NCBI RefSeq assembly: GCF_009739465.1
Contig: NZ_WHOM01000065.1
Location: 124,001-188,000 of the forward strand
DNA: 64,000 nucleotides
Direction of reading: 5' to 3'
Source of the DNA: Streptomyces apocyni
GTDB lineage: Bacteria; Actinomycetota; Actinomycetes; Streptomycetales; Streptomycetaceae
Below the pieces are notes generated by a model that saw only the letters and a list, made by a program, of their open reading frames with translations, had not been told where the DNA came from and ran no database searches. The position numbers and the translations under genes were made by a program. Positions 25,234 through 33,529 of this stretch are shown one piece after another (position 1 is the first letter of the stretch; every line of letters starts with the position of its first letter).

Positions 25234-25836
25234 TCAGCGGTCGCCTTCGTCACGCCGCACACGCGCCTCGGACGGGAATAGCGTCCGCCGCTCCTCCATG
25301 TCCCTGACCAGATCCTGCAATTCCGAACGGATCCAGTCCCGGGTGGCGACCTCGCCGAGCCCCGCCCGCAGCGCGGCGATCTCCCGGGTCAGATACTCGG
25401 TGTCGGCGATGGACCGCTCGTTCTGCTTCCGGTCCTGCTCCAGGTTGACCCGGTCCCGGTCGTCCTGCCGGTTCTGCGCGAGCAGGATCAGCGGGGCGGC
25501 GTACGAGGCCTGGAGCGACAGCACCAGGGTGAGGAAGATAAACGGGAACTCGTCGAACCGCAGCTCCTCGGGCGCGAGGACGTTCCACGCGAGCCACAGC
25601 ACGATGGCGACCGTCATCCAGACGATAAAACGCCCGGTGCCCAAGAAGCGGGCGATCTTCTCCGACATCCGCCCGAACGCGTCCGGGTCCCACTCCGGCA
25701 GCACCTTGAACCGGCGCCGGGGCAGCGGCTGGTCGAGCCGCACCCGCGCGCGGGTCAGCGCGCCAGGACCGCCAGGCCCGCGCTCCTTCTGCCCGCCCGG
25801 CTCACCGCGGTCGCCGAGCCCGCCCTCACCGCCCAT
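25234..25836 (-). CDS. DUF1003 membrane protein
   Basis: A 200-residue protein with two membrane helices (about 75-92, FIVWMTVAIVLWLAWNVL, and about 100-120, FPFIFLTLVLSLQASYAAPLILL) followed by an acidic/basic coiled-coil tail with NRQDDRDR, which is the DUF1003 signature. The first 40 residues are Gly/Pro-rich. The start is ATG 25836, inside the end of the upstream MgtE-N gene (11-bp overlap), with AGGAG 7 nt before; this makes translational coupling likely. The consistent pairing with MgtE-N/CBS proteins suggests a Mg2+ or envelope role, but none is proven. Confidence 0.85.
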   Translation of the reverse strand: MGGEGGLGDRGEPGGQKERGPGGPGALTRARVRLDQPLPRRRFKVLPEWDPDAFGRMSEKIARFLGTGRFIVWMTVAIVLWLAWNVLAPEELRFDEFPFIFLTLVLSLQASYAAPLILLAQNRQDDRDRVNLEQDRKQNERSIADTEYLTREIAALRAGLGEVATRDWIRSELQDLVRDMEERRTLFPSEARVRRDEGDR

Positions 25837-27133
25837 GCGCGGACTCCTGCGGTCCGTGGGCGGGCCCGTGCGGTCCGTGGGCGGACTCCTCGAACTCGGT
25901 CTCGCGCCAGTCATCGGGCAGCAGATGGTCGAGTACGTCGTCCACCGTCACCGCGCCGAGCAGCGAGCCGCTCTCGTCCACGACCGGGGCGGCCACCATG
26001 TCGTACGTGGCGAAGAAGCTGGTCAGCGAGGGGAGCGAGGTCTCCGGGGTGAGGGTCTGCAGATCCTTGTCGAGCATCGAGCCGACCAGCGTGAACGGCG
26101 GATCACGCAGCAGCCGCTGGAAGTGCACGGTGCCGAGGTACTTGCCCGTCGGGGTCTGGTCCGGCGGGCGGCACACGTACACCTGGGCGGCCAGCGCGGG
26201 GGACAGGTCCGGGTTGCGTACCCGGGCGAGTGCGTCGGCGACCGTGGCGTCCGGTGACAGGACGATCGGCTCGGTGGTCATCAGCCCGCCCGCCGTCCGC
26301 TCCTCGTACGCCATCAGCCGCCGCACGTCGGCGGCCTCCTCCGGGCGCATCAGGGTGAGCAGCCGCTCGGTGTCCTCTTCGGGCAGCTCGGAGAGCAGGT
26401 CGGCCGCGTCGTCCGGGTCCATGGCCTCCAGGACGTCGGCGGCCCGTTCCTCCTGGAGTTTGCCGAGGATCTCGATCTGGTCGTCCTCGGGCAGCTCTTC
26501 GAGTACGTCGGCCAGCCGGTCGTCGTCCAGGGCGGCGGCCACCTCCGCGCGCCGCTTGGGGGAGAGGTGGTGCAGCACGTTGGCGAGGTCGGCCGGGCGC
26601 AGCTGCTCGAAGGTGGCCAGCAGGCTCTCGGCGCCCTGCCCCTGCTCCTCTAGCGAGAACCCGGTGACCGCCGACCACTCGACGGTCAGCGTCTCCCCCT
26701 TGCGCCGCAGCGCGCCCCCCTTGCCCTTGCGGACGAAGACCCGGTCGATCTCCCAGTCACGGCGTGCGGGCAGTTGCTGTACGGAGATGTCCAGGACGGT
26801 GACCTCCTCACCGGACTCCAGCAGCCGCACCCGGCGGTCCAGCAGTTCGCCGAGCACCAGCCGTTCGGTGGGCCGCTGCTCGAAGCGCCGTACGTTGAGC
26901 ACGCCGGTGGTGATGACCTGGCCGGACTGGATGCCGGTCACCCGGGTCATGGGCAGGAAGATCCGGCGCCGGGTGGAGAGCTCGACGACCAGCCCGAGCA
27001 GCCGGGGCGGGCGCTGCCCTACGCGGAGCATCGCGACCAGGTCGCGCACCCGGCCCACGTAGTCACCGCCCGGGTCGAAGACGGCGATCCCGGCGAGGTG
27101 CGACACAAAGATCCGAGGGACGCCTCCCGCCAT
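25826..27133 (-). CDS. Soluble MgtE-N/CBS protein (Rv1232c-like)
   Basis: A 435-residue protein with an N-terminal PRC-barrel-like domain (about 5-120), the helical MgtE N domain (about 165-285, with repeats such as LEELPEDDQIEILGKLQ, LEAMDPDDAADLLSELP and ALMRPEEAADV-type helices) and two CBS repeats (about 285-415). The five-helix channel domain of true MgtE transporters is absent, so it cannot transport Mg2+ alone. In MgtE these modules sense cytosolic Mg2+; here they may act as a free sensor for a partner such as the overlapping DUF1003 protein or CorA, 1.6 kb away. GAGGAGG precedes the ATG. The C-terminal tail is His-rich (HGPHGPAHGPQESAHG). Confidence 0.88.
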   Translation of the reverse strand: MAGGVPRIFVSHLAGIAVFDPGGDYVGRVRDLVAMLRVGQRPPRLLGLVVELSTRRRIFLPMTRVTGIQSGQVITTGVLNVRRFEQRPTERLVLGELLDRRVRLLESGEEVTVLDISVQQLPARRDWEIDRVFVRKGKGGALRRKGETLTVEWSAVTGFSLEEQGQGAESLLATFEQLRPADLANVLHHLSPKRRAEVAAALDDDRLADVLEELPEDDQIEILGKLQEERAADVLEAMDPDDAADLLSELPEEDTERLLTLMRPEEAADVRRLMAYEERTAGGLMTTEPIVLSPDATVADALARVRNPDLSPALAAQVYVCRPPDQTPTGKYLGTVHFQRLLRDPPFTLVGSMLDKDLQTLTPETSLPSLTSFFATYDMVAAPVVDESGSLLGAVTVDDVLDHLLPDDWRETEFEESAHGPHGPAHGPQESAHGR

Positions 27134-27175
27134 ACCGCGCGCCTCCTCGTCTGTCCGCCTGCCCGCCTGCCCGAC

Positions 27176-27209
27176 TGTCCGTGTGTCCGTGTGTCCGTGT
27201 GTCCGTGTG
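27176..27209. repeat. Tandem 8-bp repeat, 4.25 copies
   Basis: Four perfect copies of TGTCCGTG plus two bases lie 43 bp upstream of the MgtE-N/CBS start, in the divergent region shared with the lipoprotein gene. Confidence 0.9.
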
Positions 27210-27356
27210 CCGGGAATACGGGATTCAGGCTAGCCCGTCCTGGTCAGGTCCGCCCTGGTGGAGCGTCTGGAAGGCTCTCTGCCGAGTGACGTAGGCGACA
27301 CGGGTACGCTGCCGTACTGCCGCCCCGGACACCCGAATGAGAGGCAGTGCCGCACA

Positions 27357-28124
27357 GTGATCGTCATCCCGCAGGGCCGTTCCCGCCGCAGGGCACTCGT
27401 GAGCGCGGTGTGCGCGGGGCTGGTCGCCGGGATCACGGGGCTCGCGGGATGCAGTAGCCCGCCGCCGCCTCCGGACCCGGACAAGGGAACCAACGGCATC
27501 GGCAAGCTCTCCGCGACGAAGATCCAGAGCAGGTCGCTGAAGGCGGCCGCGGCGGCGGACTCGGTCCGCCTTTCCGGGTCGCTGGTCAGCAAGGGGCAGA
27601 CGTACAAGCTGGAGATGGCGCTGACGGGCGACGGCGGCAGCGGTGAGGTCACGTCCCAGGACCGGATGTTCCACCTGCTGCGGATCGGGAAGCAGCTCTT
27701 CCTGAAGGCCGACGCCGCGTTCTGGACCCGCGGTGGTGAGGACGGGAAGAGCGGCGGCGCCGGAGTGTCCGACAAGCTGGACGGCAAGTACGTGAAGGTG
27801 CCGCAGGGCGACCCGGCGTATCAGCAGCTGAGCGGGTTCACCGACAAGGACAAGCTGCTCAAGGGTCTGCTCACGCTGCACGGCAAGCTGGCGACGGGCG
27901 AGCGCTCCGAGGTCGCGGGGCAGCGCGCCATCAGGATCAGCGGGGACGCCGGAGCGGGCGGCACGCTCGCGGTGTCCCTGGAGGGCACGCCGTACCCGCT
28001 GCTCATGGAGCGCGCCGGGGGAGCGGGCTCACTGCGCCTCACCGACTGGGGCAAGGACGTCGCCCTCGAAGAACCGGACAAGGACGAGACGGTCGACTAC
28101 GGCCAGCAACTCCCCACGTCATGA
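27357..28124 (+). CDS. Putative lipoprotein
   Basis: A 255-residue exported lipoprotein. After a basic start (MIVIPQGRSRRR) and a hydrophobic core comes the lipobox GLAGC, with the lipidated Cys near residue 31, then a Pro-rich spacer. The mature domain (KLSATKIQSRSLKAAAAADSV..., GQTYKLEMAL, KQLFLKADAAFW, KYVKVPQGDPAYQQL) resembles the LppX/LprG-like fold, in which hydrophobic ligands are carried, but the similarity is at the level of pattern and unproven. GTG 27357 is chosen for the signal peptide; GAGAGG is 11 nt upstream. Confidence 0.75.
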   Translation: MIVIPQGRSRRRALVSAVCAGLVAGITGLAGCSSPPPPPDPDKGTNGIGKLSATKIQSRSLKAAAAADSVRLSGSLVSKGQTYKLEMALTGDGGSGEVTSQDRMFHLLRIGKQLFLKADAAFWTRGGEDGKSGGAGVSDKLDGKYVKVPQGDPAYQQLSGFTDKDKLLKGLLTLHGKLATGERSEVAGQRAIRISGDAGAGGTLAVSLEGTPYPLLMERAGGAGSLRLTDWGKDVALEEPDKDETVDYGQQLPTS

Positions 28125-28152
28125 GGCGCGGTCTGCCGAGTCAGAACCTGCC

Positions 28153-28704
28153 CTAGGCCCGCTTGGCATGGCCCCGGCGCAGCAGCCGGGGAAGGGCCGC
28201 GGGCGCGGGCTCGCGGGTGGTCGCGGGGGTGGCCATCGGGGGTATGGCGAGTGAGTCGGACGGCAGGTCGGTAGAGATGGCGTCCGGCTCCAAGCGCAGG
28301 ACCCGGCAGTCGCGGGCCCAGCGCTCCGTGAGCTGGTCGCTGTCCACCGCGTTCAGCCGCTTGCCCTGGAGCTCCGCGACGGCCGCGTCCCACTCGGCTG
28401 ACCGGGGCGCCAGCTCGGCCGCCCGCGCGGTCCAGCTGACGATCCGGCCGCCCTTGTCCTTGCTGCGTACGGTGACGGTCACGGCCGTACCGCCAGCGAT
28501 GTCCGGCAGCGGCTGCTCACCGGGCCCGTCGCCCACCAGATGCGCGGCGCCGTCATGCCATACGTGCCACAGCGCGCGCTCCCGCCCGGCGCCCCGTACC
28601 CAGATCAGGCTGGACTTCTTGGTGGCCTCCTCGACCAGGGCACGGTCGAGGAGCTGCTCGGGCGTCGGCTCGGGAGTCGGCTCGGCGGCCGGTGCGGCAG
28701 TCAT
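28153..28704 (-). CDS. Hypothetical protein, split-barrel-like
   Basis: A 183-residue cytoplasmic protein with Pro/Glu-rich N and Pro/Ala/Arg-rich C termini. The middle (SSLIWVRGAGRERALWHVWHDGAAHLVG, TAVTVTVRSKDKGGRIVSWTARA) has the strand spacing of FMN/F420-binding split beta-barrels of the PPOX type, but without a recognisable cofactor motif. It lies 47 bp downstream of corA on the same strand and may share its transcript. Function unknown. Confidence 0.65.
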   Translation of the reverse strand: MTAAPAAEPTPEPTPEQLLDRALVEEATKKSSLIWVRGAGRERALWHVWHDGAAHLVGDGPGEQPLPDIAGGTAVTVTVRSKDKGGRIVSWTARAAELAPRSAEWDAAVAELQGKRLNAVDSDQLTERWARDCRVLRLEPDAISTDLPSDSLAIPPMATPATTREPAPAALPRLLRRGHAKRA

Positions 28705-28751
28705 GCGGGCAGCTTAGAGCCTGCTCTTCGCCAGGCCATCGGACAGTCGCC

Positions 28752-29876
28752 TCAAAGCCAGCCGTTGCGCTTCAGGGTGCGGTGGATGGCCAGGCAGGTG
28801 CCGACGATGCCGGCCAGCACCATCGGGTAGCCGTACCTCCAGTGCAGTTCCGGCATGTGGTCGAAGTTCATGCCGTACACACCGCAGATCGCCGTCGGGA
28901 CGGCGATGATCGCGGCCCAGGAGGTGATCTTGCGCATGTCCTCGTTCTGGGCGACCGTCGCCTGCGCGAGGTTCGCCTGCAGGATCGAGTTGAGCAGCTC
29001 GTCGAAGCCGACGACCTGCTCCTGCACCCGCGCCAAGTGGTCGGCGACGTTACGGAAGTACTTCTGGATGTCCGGGTCGATCAGCCGCATCGGCCGCTCA
29101 CTCAGCAGCTGCATCGGCCGCAGCAGTGGTGTGACGGCCCGCTTGAACTCCAGTATTTCCCGCTTGAGCTGGTAGATCCGCCCCGCGTCGGCGCTCCGCG
29201 AACTGCCTTTGCGGTGCGCGGAGAAGACATCGATCTCGACTTCGTCGATGTCGTCCTGAAGCGCGTCGGCGACCGCGAGATAGCCGTCGACCACATGGTC
29301 GGCGACGGCGTGCAGCACCGCGGAAGGCCCCTTGGCGAGCAGCTCGGTGTCGTCCTGGAGCCGGTGCCGCAGGGCGCGCAGCGAACCCTGACCGCCGTGC
29401 CGCACGGTGATGAAGAAGTCCCGCCCGGTGAAGCACATCACCTCGCCGGACTCCACGACCTCGCTGGTGGCGGTGAGTTCGCCGTGCTCGACGTAGTGGA
29501 TGGTCTTGAAGACCGTGAACAGCGTGTCGTCGTACCGCTCCAGCTTGGGTCGCTGGTGGGCGTGTACGGCGTCCTCCACGGCCAGCGGGTGCAGCCCGAA
29601 CTCCACGGCGATACCGGCGAATTCGGCCTCGGTGGGCTCGTGCAGCCCGATCCAGGCGAAGCCGCCGTCGCGGCGCACCCGCAGCATCGCCTCGCGCGGG
29701 GTGAGGGTGCTCTCACTCTCCAGGCGGCGGCCGTCGCGGTAGACGGCGCAGTCGACGACCGCCGTGCCGACACCGGGGTCGCGGGTGGTGTCGTACGGGC
29801 TGTAGGGGCTGTACGGGGCGCGGCTCTTGCGCAGGGACGGGCGGACGGCGGCACGCAGGTCGCGGATCATCGACAT
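28752..29876 (-). CDS. corA: CorA magnesium/cobalt transporter
   Basis: A 374-residue CorA-family channel. The large cytoplasmic N domain ends in a long stalk helix; two C-terminal membrane helices follow (about 310-330 and 342-362), with the selectivity motif YGMNFDHMPE between them. The family is homopentameric and conducts Mg2+ down the membrane potential. ATG 29876 (MSMIRDLRAAVRP) is chosen because AAGGAG lies 6 nt upstream; an upstream start at 30008 would add 44 residues with no support. The Mg-related MgtE-N/CBS gene is close by. The upstream region contains a candidate structured RNA. Confidence 0.92.
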   Translation of the reverse strand: MSMIRDLRAAVRPSLRKSRAPYSPYSPYDTTRDPGVGTAVVDCAVYRDGRRLESESTLTPREAMLRVRRDGGFAWIGLHEPTEAEFAGIAVEFGLHPLAVEDAVHAHQRPKLERYDDTLFTVFKTIHYVEHGELTATSEVVESGEVMCFTGRDFFITVRHGGQGSLRALRHRLQDDTELLAKGPSAVLHAVADHVVDGYLAVADALQDDIDEVEIDVFSAHRKGSSRSADAGRIYQLKREILEFKRAVTPLLRPMQLLSERPMRLIDPDIQKYFRNVADHLARVQEQVVGFDELLNSILQANLAQATVAQNEDMRKITSWAAIIAVPTAICGVYGMNFDHMPELHWRYGYPMVLAGIVGTCLAIHRTLKRNGWL

Positions 29877-30363
29877 GGCAGGCTCCTTCGCGCGCAGCGC
29901 GCTGCCCGCCGGGGTTGGCACAGCCCGGAATGGGGACGTACGGCTCATGGCCACGTCGCCAAAGCGGGCGGCACCGCACCATCGCGGCGGCAGCTTCGCT
30001 ACTGACACAGATCAAGCACAGATCAAGCGGAACGGATCAGGCGAAAACGAGATGCTCTTCCGTCATGCGATGCGCCACGGGACCCCAGGTGTTTACCCGG
30101 CCGTGGGCCGGGTACGGGAAGCCTCGGTGAGAAGGAGCGGTCACCTGGCGGAAGAACGGGTGGTACTGCACGGTCGACTTCGATCCATCAGCCCCACCTC
30201 CTCCGGCCGGTCCCCCGTAGGGGAGATCCTCTGGCGGGCTCGGAAGCCGAGCCCTCGAAGGCCACGCTTCAGCGTGCTGCCCTGACCAGCGGCCAAGACT
30301 ATCAGCCGACTGGCGCGTCAACGCGCCGCTTTGCGCGTTCCGTACGAGTTCTATGCTCGCCGT
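29877..30363. other. 487-bp divergent region between corA and the SUFU gene
   Basis: No convincing ORF. The corA-proximal 150 bp are moderately AT-richer with a direct repeat (ACAGATCAAGC, about 30006-30027). The rest is dense in inverted repeats: the nested structure at 30055-30155, TCCCC-CGTA-GGGGA near 30215, GGCTCGG-AAG-CCGAGCC at about 30236-30252 and CACGC-TTCA-GCGTG at about 30262-30275. It may carry a cis-acting leader for either gene. Confidence 0.5.
30055..30155. ncRNA. Candidate structured RNA element
   Basis: Three helices nest. P1 is TCTTCCG (30056-30062) with CGGAAGA (30149-30155). P2 is CCAGGTG (30085-30091) with CACCTGG (30142-30148), contiguous with P1 on the 3' side. P3 is a 9-bp hairpin, TACCCGGCC-GTG-GGCCGGGTA (30094-30114). 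A 27-nt unpaired region follows P3. The strand is undecided: it could be a corA leader (minus) or SUFU leader (plus). It lacks the ykoK (M-box) conserved blocks. Confidence 0.35.
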
Positions 30364-30960
30364 ATGGCTGATGTTCTCGCACTCGTGGAAGCCCGACTCC
30401 GTAGCGCACTCGGGGAACCCGACGCGCGAGCCGCGGTGACGTTCCTTGGCACCGACCGTATGGAGGTGCTGCGCTTCGTCGACCACGAGGCGGACAGCCC
30501 CGTGGTCCGGTACGCCACCCTGGGGATGTCCGGGCAGCCGATGACGGACCCCACCGCCGCGCTCGCCGATCCGGTGCGCGGCCCGCGCGCCGAGCTGGTG
30601 CTCACGGTGCGCGGAGGCGTCGCCGACACCGACAAGGTGCTCCGCACGCTGGCCGTACTCGCCGTGTCGCCGCAGGTGGAGGGCTTGGTGGTGGTGCCTG
30701 GCGCGTCGCTCGACGTGGGCGAACCGCTGTGGCCCGGCGCGCAGTTCAGTTCCGTACTGGTCGCGGAGCCCGGTGGTCTGGTGGAGGACCTGGAGCTCCC
30801 GGAGCCGATGGAGCCGGTGGCCTTCCTTCCGCTGCTGCCGATGACCTCGAACGAGGCGGCGTACAAGCGGGTGCACGGAGCGGCGGCGCTCCAGGAGCGG
30901 TGGCTGGCCCACGGCACGGACCTACGCGACCCGGGGCGGCGGTCGGTACCGCTCGACTGA
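30364..30960 (+). CDS. SUFU-domain protein
   Basis: A 198-residue protein with the 'suppressor of fused' domain found in many bacterial and actinobacterial proteins. Recognisable blocks are FLGTDRMEVLRF, YATLGMSGQPM and the C-terminal FLPLLPMTSNEAAYKRVHG...ALQERW. Bacterial SUFU proteins are of unclear function, sometimes immunity proteins for toxin systems; no toxin gene is adjacent. The chosen ATG 30364 lies 7 nt after a TATGCT hexamer (30352-30357), so the mRNA may be leaderless. Confidence 0.82.
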   Translation: MADVLALVEARLRSALGEPDARAAVTFLGTDRMEVLRFVDHEADSPVVRYATLGMSGQPMTDPTAALADPVRGPRAELVLTVRGGVADTDKVLRTLAVLAVSPQVEGLVVVPGASLDVGEPLWPGAQFSSVLVAEPGGLVEDLELPEPMEPVAFLPLLPMTSNEAAYKRVHGAAALQERWLAHGTDLRDPGRRSVPLD

Positions 30961-31169
30961 GCGTCTGACGCGGCGCGCCGGTGGCGGCGGTCTTGACCGC
31001 GCGGCCCTGTCAGGCGACCGTGGAAGAAACCGGGTCGGCCGGTCGCGGCGGCCCGAACGTGAGAGCCGGGCGTCGCTGCGCAGGCGGGGGTTCAGAGGCA
31101 GGCTCTCAGGGCCCCCGGACGGGTGATCGTCCTTGACGCGGCGACGGCCGGGGAGGACTGTTGGGCGCT

Positions 31170-31811
31170 ATGAGGGGCGAACCCAGTTGCCCGAAGTGCG
31201 GTGGCCGGGTCAGGGCTCCCGGCCTCTTCGCCGACACTTGGCAGTGTGATGTGCACGGGGTCGTGCACCCCCTACAGCCCGTCGTCCCGCCCAGCGTCGA
31301 GGCGCTCGGCGTCGTCGTGCACCGTACGCAGGTGCCGGTGTGGATGCCGTGGCCACTTCCCGTCGGCTGGCTGTTCACCGGAGTCGCCTGCGCGGGTGAC
31401 GACCGCAGCGGCGGCCGCGCCACCGCCGTCGCCTGTACGGGGCCGGGGCCACTGGGCGGTGTGGGGGAGCTGGTGCTGGTCGCCGAGGAGAGCGGCGTCG
31501 GCCTGGGCGCACGGTACGCGGGCATCGAGGGACCCGACCCTGGCCCGTATATGAACGTCGAGAAGCCGCCCCAGGCGAAGGTACTGGCCGCCGGGCGGCC
31601 GACCCCGCTCTGGCATGTCTCCGGCGCACCCGAAGACCGGGCGGTCTTCGCGGGCGAGGCGCGCGGGCTCTGGCTGTGGGCGGTCGTGTGGCCGGAGCAG
31701 TCGGGGCTGCTGATGTACGACGAGCTGGTGCTGACGGATCTGCGGGACGCGGGCGCCGAAGTGGAGCTGGTGCCGTGCGGGGCGCTGTCCCCACGTCTGC
31801 TGCGCGTCTGA
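31170..31811 (+). CDS. DUF6758 protein with zinc-ribbon start
   Basis: A 213-residue protein. It opens with a CPKCGG knuckle (residues 6-11) followed about 18 residues later by WQCDVHG, which could complete a zinc site. The rest is globular (PVWMPWPLPVGWLFTGVACAGDD, PLWHVSGAPEDRAVFAGEARGLWLWAVVWP). It matches the DUF6758 family of streptomycetes. ATG 31170 is preferred over TTG 31161 because homologues begin MRGEPSCPKCGG. It precedes the PHP gene by 74 bp on the same strand. No function is known to me. Confidence 0.78.
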   Translation: MRGEPSCPKCGGRVRAPGLFADTWQCDVHGVVHPLQPVVPPSVEALGVVVHRTQVPVWMPWPLPVGWLFTGVACAGDDRSGGRATAVACTGPGPLGGVGELVLVAEESGVGLGARYAGIEGPDPGPYMNVEKPPQAKVLAAGRPTPLWHVSGAPEDRAVFAGEARGLWLWAVVWPEQSGLLMYDELVLTDLRDAGAEVELVPCGALSPRLLRV

Positions 31812-31885
31812 GCGGGCGGGACGGGCCGTCGCGGACGTTATCCTTGAGCGTCCCCCGTACGTCCCGTCGAGTCAGGAGTAGCCGC

Positions 31886-32749
31886 GTGCGCGTCGATCTG
31901 CACACCCACTCCACGGCATCCGACGGTACGGACACCCCGGCCGAGCTGGTGCGTCACGCCGCCGCCGTGGGTCTGGACGTGGTCGCGCTGACCGACCACG
32001 ACACCACGCGTGGACACGCCGAGGCCATCGCCGCGCTGCCCGCCGGGCTCACCCTGGTCACCGGCGCCGAGCTGTCCTGCCGCCTCGGCGGCGTGGGGCT
32101 GCACATGCTGGCGTACCTCTTCGACCCCGACGAGCCGGAACTGCTCCGCGAGCGCGAGTTGGTACGGGACGACCGGGTGCCGCGCGCCCAGGCGATGATC
32201 GGCAAGCTGCGGGAGCTCGATGTCCCGGTGACCTGGGAGCACGTCGCGCGGATCGCCGGGGACGGCTCGGTCGGGCGCCCGCATATCGCCGAGGCGCTGG
32301 TCGAGCTCGGCGTCGTACGCACGGTGTCCGACGCCTTCACGCCCGACTGGCTCGCCGACGGCGGCCGGGCCTACGTCGAGAAGCACGAACTCGACCCCTT
32401 CGACGCGATCCGCCTGGTCAAGGCAGCGGGCGGGGTGACGGTCTTCGCGCACCCGCTCGCCGTCAAGCGTGGCGAGGTGGTCCCCGAGTCGGTGATAGCG
32501 GAGCTGACCGCGGCGGGCCTCGACGGCATCGAGGTCGACCACATGGACCACGAACCGGCGACCCGCGCCAGGCTGCGCGGCCTCGCCTCGGACTTCGGGC
32601 TGCTGCCCACGGGGTCCAGCGACTACCACGGCAGCCGTAAGACCTGTGTGCTCGGTGAGTTCACCACCGACCCCGAGATCTACGGCGAGATCACCCGCCG
32701 CGCGGCCGGGGCGTTCCCCGTCCCCGGCGCGGGGGGTCAGGGAGCCTAG
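31886..32749 (+). CDS. PHP-domain phosphoesterase
   Basis: A 287-residue protein of the PHP superfamily. Metal motifs are intact: HTHSTASDG at the N terminus, LTDHDT, FAHPLA, and SSDYHG near residue 255. Stand-alone members include 3',5'-nucleotide bisphosphate phosphatases and the RNase AM/YciV (trpH) type, the best guess here: a 5'-3' exonuclease on short RNA or a pAp phosphatase. The GTG start gives the canonical MRVDLHTHS and has AGGAG upstream; a longer frame reading back into the previous gene has no support. Confidence 0.85.
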   Translation: MRVDLHTHSTASDGTDTPAELVRHAAAVGLDVVALTDHDTTRGHAEAIAALPAGLTLVTGAELSCRLGGVGLHMLAYLFDPDEPELLRERELVRDDRVPRAQAMIGKLRELDVPVTWEHVARIAGDGSVGRPHIAEALVELGVVRTVSDAFTPDWLADGGRAYVEKHELDPFDAIRLVKAAGGVTVFAHPLAVKRGEVVPESVIAELTAAGLDGIEVDHMDHEPATRARLRGLASDFGLLPTGSSDYHGSRKTCVLGEFTTDPEIYGEITRRAAGAFPVPGAGGQGA

Positions 32750-32848
32750 CTCCCCTCCACCGTCCAGGTTCAGCCGCCGTCTGGGTTCCAGATGGTCGTG
32801 CCTCCCCATCTTTGCTTTTCTTTCACCCCTCTCTCGCAAGGCCTCACT

Positions 32849-33454
32849 GTGTTCGACGCTGCCGTTTTCGGTTCCCTCTTTCTCACCCTTTTTGTGATCA
32901 TGGACCCCCCTGGGGTCACCCCGATCTTCCTCGCGCTGACCTCGGGCCGTCCGGCCAAGGTGCAGCGGAAGATGGCACTCCAGGCCGTCGCCGTCGCCTT
33001 CAGCGTGATCACCATCTTCGGCCTGGTCGGCCACCAGATCCTGGACTACCTGCATGTCTCGGTGCCCGCGCTGATGATCGCGGGTGGCCTGCTGCTGCTT
33101 CTCATCGCGCTCGACCTGCTCACCGGCAAGACCGACGAGCCGAAGCAGACCAAGGACGTCAATGTCGCCCTAGTGCCGCTGGGGATGCCGCTGCTCGCCG
33201 GGCCCGGTGCGATCGTCTCGGTGATCCTCGCGGTGCAGAACGCGGACGGAGCCAAGGGACAGGTCTCCGTCTGGGCGGCGATCGTCGCGATGCACGTCGT
33301 GCTCTGGCTGGTCATGCGCTATTCGCTGCTGATCATCAGGGTCATCAAGGACGGTGGCGTGGTGCTGGTGACCCGGCTCGCGGGCATGATGCTCTCCGCG
33401 ATCGCCGTGCAGCAGATCATCAACGGAGTCACCCAGGTGATCCAGGGCACCTGA
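32849..33454 (+). CDS. MarC-family membrane protein
   Basis: A 201-residue integral membrane protein with six hydrophobic segments. The family hallmark FVIMDPPGVTPIFLALT lies in the first helix pair, and MPLLAGPGAIVSVIL in the middle. MarC/UPF0056 proteins have no proven transport activity despite the name. GTG 32849 follows CAAGG with 7 nt spacing and gives a start inside the first helix as in homologues. It follows the PHP gene by about 100 bp. Confidence 0.88.
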   Translation: MFDAAVFGSLFLTLFVIMDPPGVTPIFLALTSGRPAKVQRKMALQAVAVAFSVITIFGLVGHQILDYLHVSVPALMIAGGLLLLLIALDLLTGKTDEPKQTKDVNVALVPLGMPLLAGPGAIVSVILAVQNADGAKGQVSVWAAIVAMHVVLWLVMRYSLLIIRVIKDGGVVLVTRLAGMMLSAIAVQQIINGVTQVIQGT

Positions 33455-33473
33455 CCCCGCCCACGGACCCCGG

Positions 33474-33521
33474 CCCCCCGGACAGCTGGACCCCCGACCC
33501 CCCGGACGGCTGGACCCCCGA
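33474..33521. repeat. Two tandem copies of a 24-bp unit
   Basis: 33474-33497 and 33498-33521 are identical except one A/G; the unit starts CCCCCCGGAC. They lie between the stops of the convergent marC and small-protein genes. Confidence 0.9.
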
Positions 33522-33529
33522 CTACCGGA

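Noticed and set aside
27176..27209. CRISPR-like array
   Set aside because: The units are 8 bp and directly adjacent, without spacers; it is a simple tandem repeat. No other array-like pattern was seen.
30055..30290. ykoK (M-box) or cobalamin riboswitch in front of corA or the SUFU gene
   Set aside because: Neither the GTGAGGCTCC/GCTAAAGCTCT blocks of the M-box nor a complete B12 box could be found on either strand; only generic nested helices remain.
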